Source: Leptobrachium leishanense
Lineage: Eukaryota; Chordata; Amphibia; Anura; Megophryidae
NCBI GenBank assembly: GCA_009667805.1
Contig: CM019063.1
Span: 54,854,881-54,918,880, forward strand
Length of the DNA: 64,000 bases
Direction of reading: 5' to 3'
Shown: positions 1 to 13,258 of the stretch, piece by piece
Layout: each line of letters opens with the position of its first letter
Position numbering within the stretch: the first letter of the stretch is position 1
Program-made: the position numbers and the translations under genes
Notes under the pieces: model-generated
Seen by the model: only the letters and a program-made list of their open reading frames with translations
Database searches by the model: none
What the model was told of the DNA's origin: nothing

Positions 1-250
1 CGATATAATAATATATATATATATATTAGAGGTCCCTGTATAACATACTGATAATCTATAAAGATGTCCTGTATAACATACTGATAATATATAAAGATGT
101 CTCTGTATAACATACCGATATAATAATATATAGAGGTCCCTGTATAACATACTGATAATATATATAGATGTCTCTGTATAACATACCGATATAATAAGAT
201 ATAGAGGTCCCTGTATAACATACTGATAAAAAATATAAGATGCCCCTGTA
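1..250. repeat. A/T-rich minisatellite with alternating 34/37-bp subunits
   Basis: The core ctgtataacata recurs at 36, 69, 103, 140, 174, 211 and 246. Spacing alternates 34, 37, 34, 37 in the middle, so the real period is 71 bp made of two diverged subunits (aagatgtct and agaggtccc types). The array is open at the window edge, so its full length is unknown. Confidence 0.85.
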
Positions 251-1119
251 TCTCATACGGATTATAAATTATTTGATGTCCCAGTGTCTAATACTGATTT
301 TGAGATCTAAGGTGTCACTGTGCTCCTTTCTATAGAATTACGTGTAAAACAAACCACTGAGGTTTTGGATACCTTGCATGGGCATTGAAGTGTAAGCTCA
401 TCTGCCACGGTAACCTCTCGATAAGAGGAGTCCTACCTAATAGGACCAGAAGCCGCTCCCTGAGCGACTGCGCTCTCACACGCTGCTTTTCCGCCATGTA
501 GTTAAATGCTGGATTTTGTTTTATTTATACCCGCACCATATTATTCCACTTTGGGTATTGAAACCCGAAACTTCAGATTTTACATCCTTATGGCTGATGC
601 CAACACAGAATTGCCGCTAAGTGCTGATGACTTCCCGGGCACGTTACTCACCTAGGTGAGGCCCCCAGATACACCCCTGCCATGTGCCGGGGGTATAAAG
701 TCGGACGGCGAGGCCCAACACCTTCCCAGAGGGGCTGGCAACGACTGCCTGCGGCCTTACGCACCCTCATATGGGAGCCCTCGAAACTCTCTGAAGTAAG
801 CCAACGGGCGCTAAGACAGGTGCTAAAACGAAGCACATGGATAATCCTCCTGGAGGGGCTGGCATCCCCGATACTCTGCCCTGTGAGATTAGCGAGGTGA
901 CCTCGCGTAAATGAGCCCCTGACCGCGGGGCCTCGGTAGCGGTCTCTAAGATCAGGCCTAACCTTCTGGGTTCTGGCCGACTCCCCACGACCACTGACTC
1001 GGCGAGTGAGGAACCCGAGCACGGGGAGGATGACGGAGCACTAGAAATCTATGCTCCACAAGATCATGGCCTGTTGGCCGAGGAGGAAAGCCCCCCACTG
1101 GTTTTAATTTCCTATTAAG

Positions 1120-2815
1120 GGGCGTCTGTGTCACGGAGGTGGAAATGGTGTTGGTGACAACGCTCTGGCGGTCCCAACAGTGGTTCCCTCTATTTTTGGG
1201 AACATGTGGTGGCACCTCCCAGGTGGTTGCCGGAGTCAGACTAGCTGTTGACAAGACCTGATGGCCTTCTACATCCGCTTTACTCAGCGAGATGCCTGTC
1301 TCGTGGAGGGCTTCCGACATTTCGGCAGGAACTGAAGTGTTGTCATATCATGCATGGGCCACTGCACACGAGGTGCCTACAAATTGGCTTGGACCGCTTG
1401 GCAGGGTGGTGCCTTCGACGGGGGAGGATTCCGCTTCTCCTCCTTTTAAGTTCAGCGTTGGATTTCTTGTCCTCACTGTTTGAGTCAGGTTTGGCTTTTC
1501 ACGCTATTAACGTCTATAGGTCTGCCTTGTCAGCCTGGTCATTGGGGTTTTGGATTGTATTCCTCTGCGGGGTCACCCCTTCTTGTGCGATTGCTCTAAG
1601 GTGCTTGTCTTTCTCAGCCCGGCTCCGAGAGCTTAGTCTATTTGGGATGTGTCCCGTGTTGAATTTTTTCTTAGATCATGGCAGGATAATCCATCCTTGT
1701 CTCTCCGACAATCGTCAGCAAGCCGGCATTGTTTTGTCTCATTTCATGTAAATGTGTTGATGTGCGGGCATTGGATTTTGGGACTCGCTCTTGCACTCCG
1801 GTGGGAGTGTGTTTCGACGTTGCCCTTCGGACTTAGTCGATTAGGACGGTCTTTGTCAAATGACGTTCCTGGTCAACCTGATTTATGTCCGGTACTTTGT
1901 CTTCGGGAATATGTAGACGGGACTGCGCCTCGCCGCCCACAAGTGGGTGTTCGGTTGTGTTTTGTTTCCCTCTGTCATCCACATGGTCCCGATGGTTCGC
2001 CTACTTGGCTTGGTGGGCTCAGTTGTTAAATTTGGCAGGTGTGGATGTTTCTCTGTTGACGCTCGTTTTATTCGTACTGCGGTGGCTTCCAATGTCTTCC
2101 TAGCAGGATGTCGCCTGGGGGACATTAGGAAATCTGCTGCCTGGTCTAGTGACTCGACTTTTCGTACTTTTAATTTAGGCCGGTCTCATTGGTCACGAGC
2201 ACTGATGCGTTGAACATGCAAATAGGAGCCTCCGACGTCCTGCCTTAAAATTACCAAATTTTCCTATTATATTGACGGAAAGTTTGGATTTTAATAAGGA
2301 CTCGGAGGCGAGTATTTCCGCCTCTCCCGCCCTGGGGGGTGTGTTTTTCGACCGGCTGGGGTTCTTGCTGTGGAGGGGCGCAGCGCATGATTTAGTTTGA
2401 TTGTGTTCCTCATAGTGGGGATGGGTGTTGATGTTTTCCTGTCTCCTCTTATTAATCCTTGGCTTCGTGTTATGTGTTTTACAGCCATGTGAATTCCTAT
2501 GGGGTGGACCTTCGTGTGGACTTAACGTGCGCCCTGGACTTGGTTCCTGTTTGTGTCTGGGCATTGTTCTGTTAGTCGCATGAAGAAAGAGGGCGTGACT
2601 GCTCCAGCCCAGACGATTTATAGACTTGGGGGCGGGGCTTACAGACTGGGAGTATACCCCCACGTTGGGGGCTTGTTTTATGTTTTTTTCTTGTTCTTTA
2701 TTGTCACTGTTCTTTACTGCTGTGGGTGCAATAAAGAAAGGGATTGCAAATACTCGCCTCCGAGTCCTTATTAAAATCCAAACTTTCCGTCAATATAATA
2801 GGAAAATTTGGTAAT
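1120..2815 (+). mobile_element. Decayed DIRS-type retrotransposon: RNase H end, tyrosine recombinase, terminal inverted repeat
   Basis: Pieces in several frames read like a DIRS polyprotein. A tryptophan-rich RNase H end lies near 1140-1250. Then a tyrosine recombinase: SALDFLSSLFESGLAFHAIN near 1465, CPVLCLREYV near 1890, and FLAGCRLGDIRKSAAWSSDS with STFRTF near 2100-2170. The recombinase is broken by stops and frame changes. The usual catalytic His and Tyr positions read Arg (DARFIR) and Asn (FRTFN), so it cannot be active. Just after it comes a pair of perfect 68-bp inverted arms, as expected for the internal complementary region and the right end of a DIRS element. The left boundary is unclear; related material may start near 650. 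The family call rests on motif memory. Confidence 0.7.
2250..2815. repeat. Perfect 68-bp inverted repeat, arms 2250-2317 and 2748-2815
   Basis: By eye the two arms are exact reverse complements over 68 bases, from attaccaaattttcc to ggaggcgagtattt. They enclose 430 bp. They follow directly after the DIRS-like recombinase end. In DIRS elements an internal complementary region pairs with the element terminus, so 2748-2815 is probably the right end. Confidence 0.85.
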
Positions 2816-2819
2816 TTGA

Positions 2820-3099
2820 ACGCATTTTTTTGAACGCTGAACCGCTAGTACTGACGTACTGAGTGCGCAGCTGTGGCATAGCGGCGTGTGTGCGTGATTA
2901 GAAGATGTCAGACACTGCTAATGTCCAGCCAACATAATGTCCAGACGCAAAAAGAGTTTTATTGACGATCCGTACAAAATCACGCCCGAAAATGCGCGTC
3001 GTCTGACTGTTTTTGCGCATTCTGTGAGAAAATACGTCAATGCGTTCGGACACACTTTTTCACGTTCGCGGGGAAAAATGCTTTCGTCTGACCCTAGCC
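2820..3099. mobile_element. Harbinger-like MITE fragment, right end only
   Basis: The end sequence cgtctgaccctagcc followed by TAA resembles the right terminus of the Harbinger-like copies at 13259 and 57078. The left terminus is not visible and appears lost next to the DIRS end. Confidence 0.35.
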
Positions 3100-3164
3100 T
3101 AAATCGCAGTTTCCCTTGTCTGTCAAGCGAGGTCAAACGGCACCTCTCATAACGGCCTCTGGGC

Positions 3165-3345
3165 CAGTGTTTCCCAAACCTGTCCTCGGGACCCCCAACC
3201 AGGCCAGATTTTGCAGATCACCTTTGGGAAATGCAGACTGAATCCCGCAATCACTGAGCAGCAAATCATATCACCTGTGCTGTGCTTCAGATATCTGGCA
3301 AACCTGGCCTGGTTGGGGTCCTGAGGACAGGTTTGAGAACCACTG
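3165..3345 (+). mobile_element. hAT MITE, 181 bp, with exact 8-bp TSD
   Basis: Termini cagtgtttcccaaacctgtc and gacaggtttgagaaccactg are imperfect inverted repeats. The 8-bp duplication CTCTGGGC flanks both ends (3157-3164 and 3346-3353). An 8-bp TSD with CAG-type ends identifies the hAT superfamily. There is no coding capacity. Related copies lie at 3482, 21054, 35717, 44881 and 45058. Confidence 0.88.
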
Positions 3346-3481
3346 CTCTGGGCACTACCGGATCATGGCTTTGAAATGTGGATAAAGCAAGTGATGAAGG
3401 AACGACACACAAGATCACGTTCTGAATGGCTGACTACAAATTGCCTGGAAAAGTCCAGAAATCTGATGCAAATGTGAAGCA

Positions 3482-3600
3482 GCACAGGTGATATGATTTG
3501 CTGCTCAGTGATTGCAGGATTCAGTCTGCATTCCCCAAGGTGATCCTTAAAACCTGTACTGTTAGGGGGACTTGATCACCAGGGCTGGGAACCATTGTTT
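3482..3600 (-). mobile_element. hAT MITE, truncated copy
   Basis: It shares the internal stretch gatttgctgctcagtgattg and the following sequence of the 3165-3345 MITE in inverted orientation, and ends near gggaaccattg. One terminus is missing. Confidence 0.65.
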
Positions 3601-5714
3601 TGGGTGTAAATGATTCATAACATTTACTGCCCCATTGTATGTCCACTTTCCTTTTTAGCGTGGAGAGGGACTAGGGGTTCTGACTCCAAAGGACTATCTA
3701 CTACCCAATCGTTCTTGAAACCTAGACCCAGAGGAACATGTGTGACTGATTTTTGAGATTGGCCAGCCTCTGGTCTGTTGATCACAGAATGATCCTGGAT
3801 AGAAGCTCAGAAAAGTGTATATAGCAAAACGTTATCAATGTAGGAAACCTTAAAACAACCTAAAGAACTGGAGCTGCACGTTCCCTAATGCTGGCGATGA
3901 CTGAATTGGCCGAAGTTGATCTACACTTATCCTCTAGTAAGAAAGGAAACGGGCCTTCGAGGGTCTGGCAAAATGGGGAAAGATCAGAGGCAGATAGCTA
4001 TAGCTGACCTGTATGAGGATACATGCAAGCTGCTCTTACATGTAGCTGAAGCTATGTGGCACATGCCGTGGTTGAGAAGGTCTCACCAACAATGGATGCT
4101 GCTGCGAGTGCTCAAACGGCAGCCTCCTTAAACATTATCCAGCTTAAAGGCACTAGATAGGAGTAAACTCAAACAGTATGCGTTTCGCACCATCGGTGTC
4201 ATCAGGAGCCATTATGGTGACGTGTAGTTGGGCAAAGAAATGCTGTATTCGTTGGAGCTGACGTCAATCTGGCAATCTGCATATCGACGGCTTTCTTGCT
4301 GCCCCAGTCTCAAGTGGTGGGACATGATCTTAACTGGAACTTTTGGGCCGATCTAGAAGATCATTGGATCGTCAGATTCCACACCCAGATAGGCAAATTT
4401 GTCTGAAGACTCTTCTATCCCCCCTACTGTAATAATATCCATGAAGCCACAGGTTTGACAATGAAGAAATGGGTCAAGGGTTTCCCATGGTTTCAAGACA
4501 GCTCTTGGTTATGCCAAGACTGGATGTTGAGATGCCTTGGTGGAAGTGCAACCTCTACTGGAACTTTGGTCTTTTTCCTGAATCCATTGCCTTGAAGACT
4601 TGTGCTGCACAGAAACCTAATTGGGAAACGTCACCCCTTTACTGTCGGACGCTTCAGAGACCAATCAGATCTCAATGTCCACCTTAGTTTAATTTAGACT
4701 TTCAGCTCTTCATCCTAAAGCGGGTTAGAGGTACAAGCGGTTATCAACCAGCATTAGAAATGCACTTCTGCATCTTGCCCCAATCTCTTGTATGGCTTTC
4801 TGCCATGCGTTTTGCTAATGGGTTTTCTTTGGCTCTTCTTGGACTTCCTCTAGTGAGGCAGCAGATGGCAGTCTAAACCCACCAGAGCATGGAATGAATA
4901 GCTTCAGAATGTGAAGGACATCCCGGTTCATTTTTGTGCTCACCCAACACATGTCAGAGAAATGCAGTTTCCTGCACCCTGTTCCTTTGGCCGAGTTCCT
5001 ATACACTGAAATGCGGGAAAAAAATAACCTGCACAATGCATTGAACACCACGTTGTAGCTAATTAATCCTGTGAAAGGTGATGCCTTGGATGTAACTCGT
5101 CGACCATGGTGGGATTCCAACTCAACCACAGTAGGCCGAGGATGTCGGCATGATCACGTTTGCTTCAAGCGGTTTGTCTGTTTAAATCCACACTTGTCTT
5201 TTATACAAAGCCAGGAATATAAAGCGTCAACAGCAATGCCTGTTTATCAAAGCAAAACTGCCACCAGTGACTTGGACCATTTTTGGTCCTCAGGGTGGAT
5301 CGAACCCAACATCGCATTGAAAACCAAAGAGGACTGGGCACTCGGGATATACCACGAAGGAGCATTTACTACACGGATGCCATCGCAACGTTTCAGCACA
5401 AGCCTCTCGAGTCACAAGACTCCTGCCTGAGCCGAAACGGCATGGCATCCGTGTAATAAAGCTCCTTTGCAGTCCATCCTATGTAAATCAGGATATATCT
5501 GCAGAGTTAATTGGGCAACAATGGGCATTTTCATTAAGCATCCGCCGCGCATGTTGCAATGTATATTGTCTTGCCAGAGAGCGGTTATGAGTTGTAGAGC
5601 AGGGTGTCCTGTTATTCGTCCTACGTCCGCGTTTGGGTTGTATAAAGATTGTCTGGGACGTGAGGTCTCCGTGTTGTTTGACAATGCTGACAGTGACGGG
5701 ATAGTGCTGCAACT

Positions 5715-6027
5715 AGAGGGAGTATATTTATTTAAAAGGAAACAAAATAGCAAATCAAGAGGACATAGTCTTAGATTAGAGGGGCAAAGGTTTAAAAGTA
5801 ACATCAGGAAGCATTATTTTACTGAGAGGGTGGTGGATACATGGAACAGCCTTCCAGTAGAAGTGGTAGAGGCCAAAACAGTAATTGAATTTAAGCAAGC
5901 GTGGGATAGGCATAAGGCTATCCTAAACAAAAGATAAATCCAGCTAAAGTATCCATGTAATTGGACAGACTAGATGGGCCGAAAGGTTCTTATCTGCTGA
6001 CATTTTTCTGTGTTTCTATGTTTCTAA
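5715..6027 (+). mobile_element. CR1 LINE 3' fragment
   Basis: The last part of CR1 ORF2 is open here. It includes KHYFTERVVDTWNSLPVEVV and ends HKAILNKR with a stop. The CR1 3' UTR follows (agactagatgggccgaaagg) to the TTTCTATGTTTCTA end. It is near-identical to 41985-42275. It is 5'-truncated, as is usual for CR1. Confidence 0.92.
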
Positions 6028-6534
6028 CGGTTTCCAGGGCAAGTCTGGAAACGGCGCACTGTCTGCGCTCTCAACACGTGGCGTTAGTCTGTGTCGGTGT
6101 GATTACATTTAGTGTCGCTTGTGTTCCCTTTATTTTGTATCGATTCATATCAAAGAGGGCCGACGTTTGTCTTTAATGGGACACGACCGCGTAAATAAGC
6201 TGTAACTGGATTACTCGTGCATTAATCTCTTCCTCGGACGCACTGACTATAGAAAGCTCTATGGGCAAAGATGCACTGGTTTTGGGTTTTACTGGTACCG
6301 GCCAGGGCTGCACATCCCGGACTGCTCCTTGATCAGACTTCAGGTGCGGTGCATCCATGTGCTTCTCCGAGAAACCATGAAGATCTACATAGACAAGAAG
6401 ATGCATAAAATCACTAGTGCTCGGTCTTTCATGAGGGCCCATACCGAAAGAGGGCGACAGCAAAAACCTACGCAGAGTGAAGCGGAATAATCGTGGGGTC
6501 CCGTTGAGTAGCACGATTCCCTAGTGAACACTAA

Positions 6535-7366
6535 CAGGGTTATTCAAAGAGATTCGAAAAGTCACCGCACGTTCGGTGACTTTTTGTTCTCTTCAATTCA
6601 GTTCCTTTTGCCGATCCCATTTCGGCGACCCTGCGGTGTATTCAGCAAGCACCACAAGGTCCCCGAATTGCAGGGAAAAGCTGCCGCAAACCCGACAAAC
6701 TAACCGCAAAACCTGCCGAATGCACACCGAAAACCCTCAAACATCTGGATTAAGCTGCCGAAAACCACAGGAAAAACCCGAACAGGAGCCGATCACACGC
6801 AGCAAAGCTGACACCGCAGACTATGCAGTGAATAAATTAGCAAAACAGTTTGCATGAATGATTGAAGAGTGAAACGCTGTTTGCAAAGAAACTACTGAGC
6901 GAAAATGTCTGAAATTTACATATAAGATCCAACGAATGATAATAAAAAGGGCTGTTACAGAAAAAATAAACTTAAAAAAAAACCCAGAGAAATGCTTAAA
7001 ATATCCTAAAAAATCTAGACTTTTTGCTGCAGGATTTTATAATGAACGGTTTATTAGATATTGAATTAAAACGGGAATATTTTTAATATTGACGCCTATG
7101 GGATTAGCCTGAAGAATAAACCTGACGAATTAAACTACCGAATGGCAGGGCATTTTGGCAACCTATCTCTGCTGGTTTGTATTCTCTGAATAGCCGAAGC
7201 AGTGCTTTTTCATGGGGATTTCACTGCCCTCGAACAGGCAATTCGCCAGGATTTGGCGAATTGCCTGCTCTCTGGATAGCCGAATGGCCAAGAAAGGTAA
7301 CCGAACGCTGAATTTCTGCGTTCGGTTACCTTTCTCAAGCAATTCGGATCTCTTTGAATTACCCTG
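6535..7366. mobile_element. Non-autonomous DNA transposon, 832 bp, TAA target duplication
   Basis: The left end cagggttattcaaagagatt and the right end aattcggatctctttgaatt plus accctg are inverted repeats of about 20 bp. The trinucleotide TAA flanks both (6532-6534 and 7367-7369), which suits PIF/Harbinger-type insertion. It contains further inverted internal blocks, such as caattcgccaggatttggcg near 7240-7265. No transposase is seen. Confidence 0.65.
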
Positions 7367-7920
7367 TAAAATGAAGCGTTCAGGTGAGTAAGGGTTAATG
7401 TCAGGATACGTGACTTTAATGCATCCCCCCCCCCCATTACCTTCCTGACACTAAACTGCTGAGATTCAGTGATTGCGCGTGCTTACCGCATTTTGCGCTG
7501 CCCAAGTTTAAGGTATAGGATGCGCAAAGTAAGGTGTTACAACGTGCCAGCGCTAATTACCGCACCGATGCACTTACAGAAATTTTGCAACTCTTGAAAG
7601 CTGGTGCAGTCTCCTTTAGCACACCCCCCCCCCCCTCTCTTCCCTGTGAATCGGATACTTGCCTCTCGTCCTACAGCGGGAACAGTGTGGCCCGATCCGC
7701 CGCTTCTCCTGCCCGCGAGCAGAGTGAGACTGGGGACTAATGGCGATTGCATTTTGTTTAATCCTGTGTTGCGTTGCAGGTCCTGTACGTCCCCACACAT
7801 CTAAAGTAACCGCGTCCTACACCGTGTGCGTGGTGCATTAACTTGTTTCCAGATCACGGGACGACGGAAAGATCTTAATGTCATAAAATGTTGCCGACCT
7901 TCCTGGAATTCCTTTTTTAA

Positions 7921-8746
<826 letters not shown>

Positions 8747-9231
8747 TGAATAATGACTCTATTCCTGTGATGTGGCAATGTTTTGACTTTGAGTCTTCAA
8801 ACCCAGCAAAAAAAAGCATTAAAAGCTCATTTTGCAAGAATGACACATTTAAACCCACTTTCTCAGAGCGCTGCCTTCCCCACTTGTGTAAGTTCCAGAC
8901 CAGCGCCTGGCATGATGGAGGCACACAAACTCTCATCTCCCTGACGGGCTTATTTTATGACTTTCCAAACCCTTGTCATGTCAGACTCTGGTCAGAGCAG
9001 TCTGCTTGTTATTGGTGTCCAAACCATTCAGGCCGCCGTTCAGTTTAATCTGAGTGGAAACGTTGTCAGGTCCAGGCTGTGCTTCCTGCAAGTACGGAAA
9101 TTCGTCGTGAAATTGCTCCCTTCTTCTGCCGCAAAGCAGTCTCCTACTGCGGTCTGCATAACCTGACCCATGCCTGAAACCATCTAGCATGGCATTGCAC
9201 TGATGTGTCCAGTGTCTGCACAAAAGCAATC

Positions 9232-9315
9232 ATGGACCTAATTTGCATATCCTTCCCAGAGTTCCTTGCTGCATAGGGAAAGTGTAGCAAATGAGCTTCT
9301 TGGGCAAAGAAATTC
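9232..9315 (+). repeat. Dispersed repeat family A, short copy
   Basis: The pattern ttgcatatccttcccagagt, then a gtgtagcaaatgagct block, is shared with 20040-20215, with 26005-26380 (inverted) and with 56010-56545. The family is not classified. Confidence 0.55.
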
Positions 9316-9929
9316 TGATTTCCTTTGACCTATAGATATTTTTATTTGCAATTATTTGTAATTTGCAAGTTTTGAAGAATTTCTATGTCCTTCACTTTGT
9401 AACTGTCTCTTTTTTTTTTTTTTTCTGCTCCCCTCCTTGCTCTTGAAGGAGAACCAATGTTCGGCTCGGAGCTGCAATACATTTCCTGTATTATATAATG
9501 TATTGAAATAAAGTGCAGGAAAGGAGCTTTGAGAAAGCCGTCTGACTTGCTGAATGTTTGTCGCAGCGTTTTATTTTTTTTTAATTTGCAGGAAAATTTC
9601 CTATACAGATTATGATATATCTCTGGCGTAGAGATTGATGTAGCAGCTGCTTTTCGGTGTTAATTTAGTTGATAAAGTCTTTGACGAATATTTAGTTTTA
9701 GTCGCAAAAATAATTTTGTTGACCTGACAAATCCATTGACCGTTTAGTCGACTAATTAAAACTAGACTGACATGTTAGGGGAGGGGCTTTCTGTGAAGAG
9801 ATCCAATCAGAACTAATCTCCAGTGAGAGAAAGTATTTTATATGTTCAGAAAAAGATGTTAGCCCAGAGACTGGAGCGTTTGGAAATTCTAGAGGAACTC
9901 TTAAATAATACATCATACAATGTAAACAC

Positions 9930-9977
9930 ATTAGCTTTTAGTTACTAAATCTAGAGATTTAGTAACTAAAAGCTAAT
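9930..9977. repeat. 48-bp near-perfect palindrome
   Basis: Two exact 23-base arms (attagcttttagttactaaa plus tct, and its reverse complement) are separated by AG. It lies inside element B and could extrude as a hairpin. Confidence 0.85.
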
Positions 9978-10012
9978 CGACTAAGATCTGGTGTCATTTA
10001 GTCAACGAAGGC

Positions 10013-10360
10013 CGGTGTCAGACGAACGCAGTCATCACATCTGTGTCGCTGCAGTTTAACGTTGGTCGTAGTATTGATTTGTGATCAAGAGACCAACACC
10101 CGAAGTACGTGCACAACGCAGGTGGCAACGGACGCCTTTTAGGCCTCGACGGACACCTAGAGTGCGCTTGGGCTGCGTAGCGGCCTGTGTGCATGATGAC
10201 GCATTGTCACATGCAGAGCATTTGCAATGTCCATCACGTTGATGCTCAGGTACAGTCAGACCATAAAAACGTCTGTCATTTAATTTTACATTTTTTTTTT
10301 CCCTACAGCGTCAAAAAAATGAACGCAGAGTGCGCTCAGACTGCGTTCATCTGACAGTCT
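10013..10360. mobile_element. Harbinger-like MITE inside element B
   Basis: The left end ggccggtgtcagacgaacgc and the right end gcgttcatctgacagtct are imperfect inverted repeats of the same type as 13259-13703. Element B sequence resumes on each side. A clean 3-bp duplication is not visible. Confidence 0.5.
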
Positions 10361-13258
10361 ATAATATGACTAGGACTAAAACAATTCAGACTAAAACTTT
10401 AAGTTTTAAAATTTTATTTTAGGCGTCTGAATCGTTTCAAAAAATTCAGACTAAAATGTGACCAAGACTAAAACGATTCAACTAAAACTAAATGGCATTT
10501 TAGCCACAAGACTCACATCCAGCGATTCTAGGGGAACCCATGCCACTCCAGGGGATGCCGGCAGCACAGTCCACGCTGCTGGGTGGCTGGAGATGTGCCG
10601 GCTCATGGAGGTTGTGTGGTTTGGCAAGGAGGTGGGGCACGGCGTGATGCCGCAGAGTTTGAAGCCAGACCACTCAAACGGACTCCTTGCCTTGACGTAG
10701 AGTTACTTCCCCAGTGCTTGGCAATTTTCTGAGTCTTTTGATTCACTTGCTTACTGATTTGACTCCTGGCTTTTCTGAGAACCCTGTGTACCGATACTGC
10801 ATTCACCAACTAACACGATTTGTGTAGCTAGTTAATTTTTTTTTGGCTTGTCTGAGAACCCCCTGTTCTGTGTACCAACGTTGGGGGTGTCTGAGACCCA
10901 CGATTGGTGCATTGACTCGGCTGTGTCGGTTTAATCTTGCTCTGGTCACTGCACTAACTGGGCCTATACGCTACTACTGCTCCGGAGCCTGTTAACCCTT
11001 TTGGTTGGTAAATCCCTGCTGGTAAATCCCAGTTTACCAACCAGTCAAGGATCGGAAGGATCTGTACAGGGACCAGCATCTCTGCTCAAGGGGATCCGTG
11101 ACAGACGATGACTAAAAATAAAATTTCCTTTCAAAGTTAACATCGCTGCTTTTAAAGCACAAAACCACCTGGATTGTAATAATCTTAGCCGAGGGTTGGA
11201 AAAAACAACCTGTATATCAGTTACCTCCAGCACCGGCAGTTGTAATGTGGACGTGGCCCTCCGAGGCTTCCTCTGGATGCAAAGCAATCAGCGCGGCAAA
11301 CGCCAGCATTCCACTCACAGCAGCAAATCGCTACTAGTTATAATGCTGAAGATCGTCTCGTGTGGCTCGAGTCCCGACTCCCTGATCTTACAAATTGCCA
11401 GCCTTTCTGGCTTCAAACAGAGGATCCAGCGAATGCTTTAAAACAAAAACCGATGGCATAAAATACAACCTGCACGATGCTCCCCGTGTTAAAGGGACAC
11501 ACCGGGCAAAGGGGGGGGGGGGATTATGTACTCTATATTTATCTCTGCCTTGACCTTACGGCTAATGAGGAATTTGAAATCGTGATGTTTACTACGAATA
11601 TTAATCTGTGGCCTGTAACTCCGTCTTGACGCCATCATGAATAAAACGGTTATCGAGCACAAGCTGAACGTTCAGCGGTAAAGGACCTTGTATGCCGTCG
11701 CTGTAGCGGAGAATGGCTGCCGTTAAGATGAAATGTGCGCATTAGGACCCGCTTGTGCATTTTTTCCAAATATTTACCCAACTGCTCGTAACTCGGGAGC
11801 GATCTTTCACTGAACACGCGTTTTATTGCTTCACTAAACAAAAAAGAAAAGCACAAAACCTCTGACAAAGCAATAAAGTAATGCTTCGACCATCTGCATC
11901 GCCTTACGGTGTTAACCCAACAGCAGTCGTTTGTTGAAGACTATCTTAAATATGCTGATATTTCTTTATTTTTGGGAACTTCAGGCTCTTTGTAGTTGGA
12001 AATCCATACAGTTCCATAAAGTGCCCCATTGTTGTGGTATTGAACCCAGTCTTGGATTTCAAGGAACACCGTAAAGCTCATTTAGGTGATCAAGGTGGCA
12101 GAGGGCCACCTGAAGGCTGTCAATCGGTGGCAGCCAGAATGTCTACCAGGGTCTAAAAAAACTGTCTTCTCGCCTCCCTGAAGTTTGAAGTGCCAGCTTT
12201 TTGAACTTGCATTAAGTTGTCCGACTTGTAATGCTTATGGATGAGGAGCATTGTCACACATACGCCAAATGGTATTGACTGGCCGCCATCAATTTCCTGT
12301 AGTTGGATACCTGGTACCCAGAGAAGATCCCAGAAGACGCACTGGTCACAGTAGAAGAGGTACATTCTTTTTGGTTTATTTTTTCATAAAGAGAAAAATC
12401 TATAGCAAAGAAAGTAGGGTTCATGGGTAACCCCTCAGTTTGTAGGGGTTTTTGGCTTAGGTTTCCTAAAGCCTCAGTTCTTGTCTGTTATTTGGTGGAA
12501 TGCTGGCTCCATATAAATAGCAAAAAGGGATTTGACGGGGTCCGGAGAACTAACATCGGCACCAGTGATCACCGCTCAGGTCTCGCAAGGCTTTAGCTCG
12601 ATTTGTGCCATTTACAGGGACAACTGCTCCATAAGCAAATCAGACGCCATTACCCAGAATGGGCGGCCAGTGCTGAATGCTAAGGACGTCCTTCCTACGT
12701 GAGATGCAGCAACCCCTGACTATCGTTGTAGGCCTTGTCAGGAGGGTATAGCTGACACCCCTCTAGGCACATTGAGCAAGGGGTCCATGTCTGGATTACT
12801 CTGTAAACTTGGTGAACAAAAAGGGGTTTGAGGGTCCTGAGAACGAGCATCTGCACTAGTGGCCTGCTCTACGGTGGGGCCCACACAAGACTCTTTATGC
12901 TAAATCCTTGAGACCCTCAACCCCCCCCCCCCATAAATACCATTTCTCTCACATTTGAGAACAAACCAGAGCCATTCGTGAATAGAGTTCCCAGTCCAGG
13001 ATTTGACAAATAGAAATGAAAGTGGAATGGGCAGAAACAAAAGCTTGGCTATGAAAAGGTTGGCCTGATTTTTTTTTTTATATACTTCACCTCCTTGTTG
13101 CTTGGAATTCAGAGGATGGAGTGGGTGGAGGTGATGGCCTTAGGGCTGAAACAACTAATCGATCGACAACTTATTGCTTTAAAATAGTTGTCAACTATTT
13201 CCATTATCGATTAATCGCTGTCGCTTTTAATCGTCCTGTGTACAGCACACACTGTTTA

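Larger units (their letters stand above)
9657..10506. mobile_element. Dispersed element B (tagttttagtc-rich), interrupted by a MITE
   Basis: It starts ggtgttaatttagttgat and ends with ttcaactaaaactaaatggc. It is rich in taaaac/gttttagtc words. The same ends occur at 52676-53025, and a fragment lies near 45815. A second element (10013-10360) interrupts it. It resembles known hAT-like non-coding elements of fish and frogs, but the superfamily is uncertain. Confidence 0.5.

Noticed and set aside
3916..4687. Possible second DIRS or other gag-like region
   Set aside because: Short frames with weak resemblance only. No motif, boundary or repeat partner could be supported.
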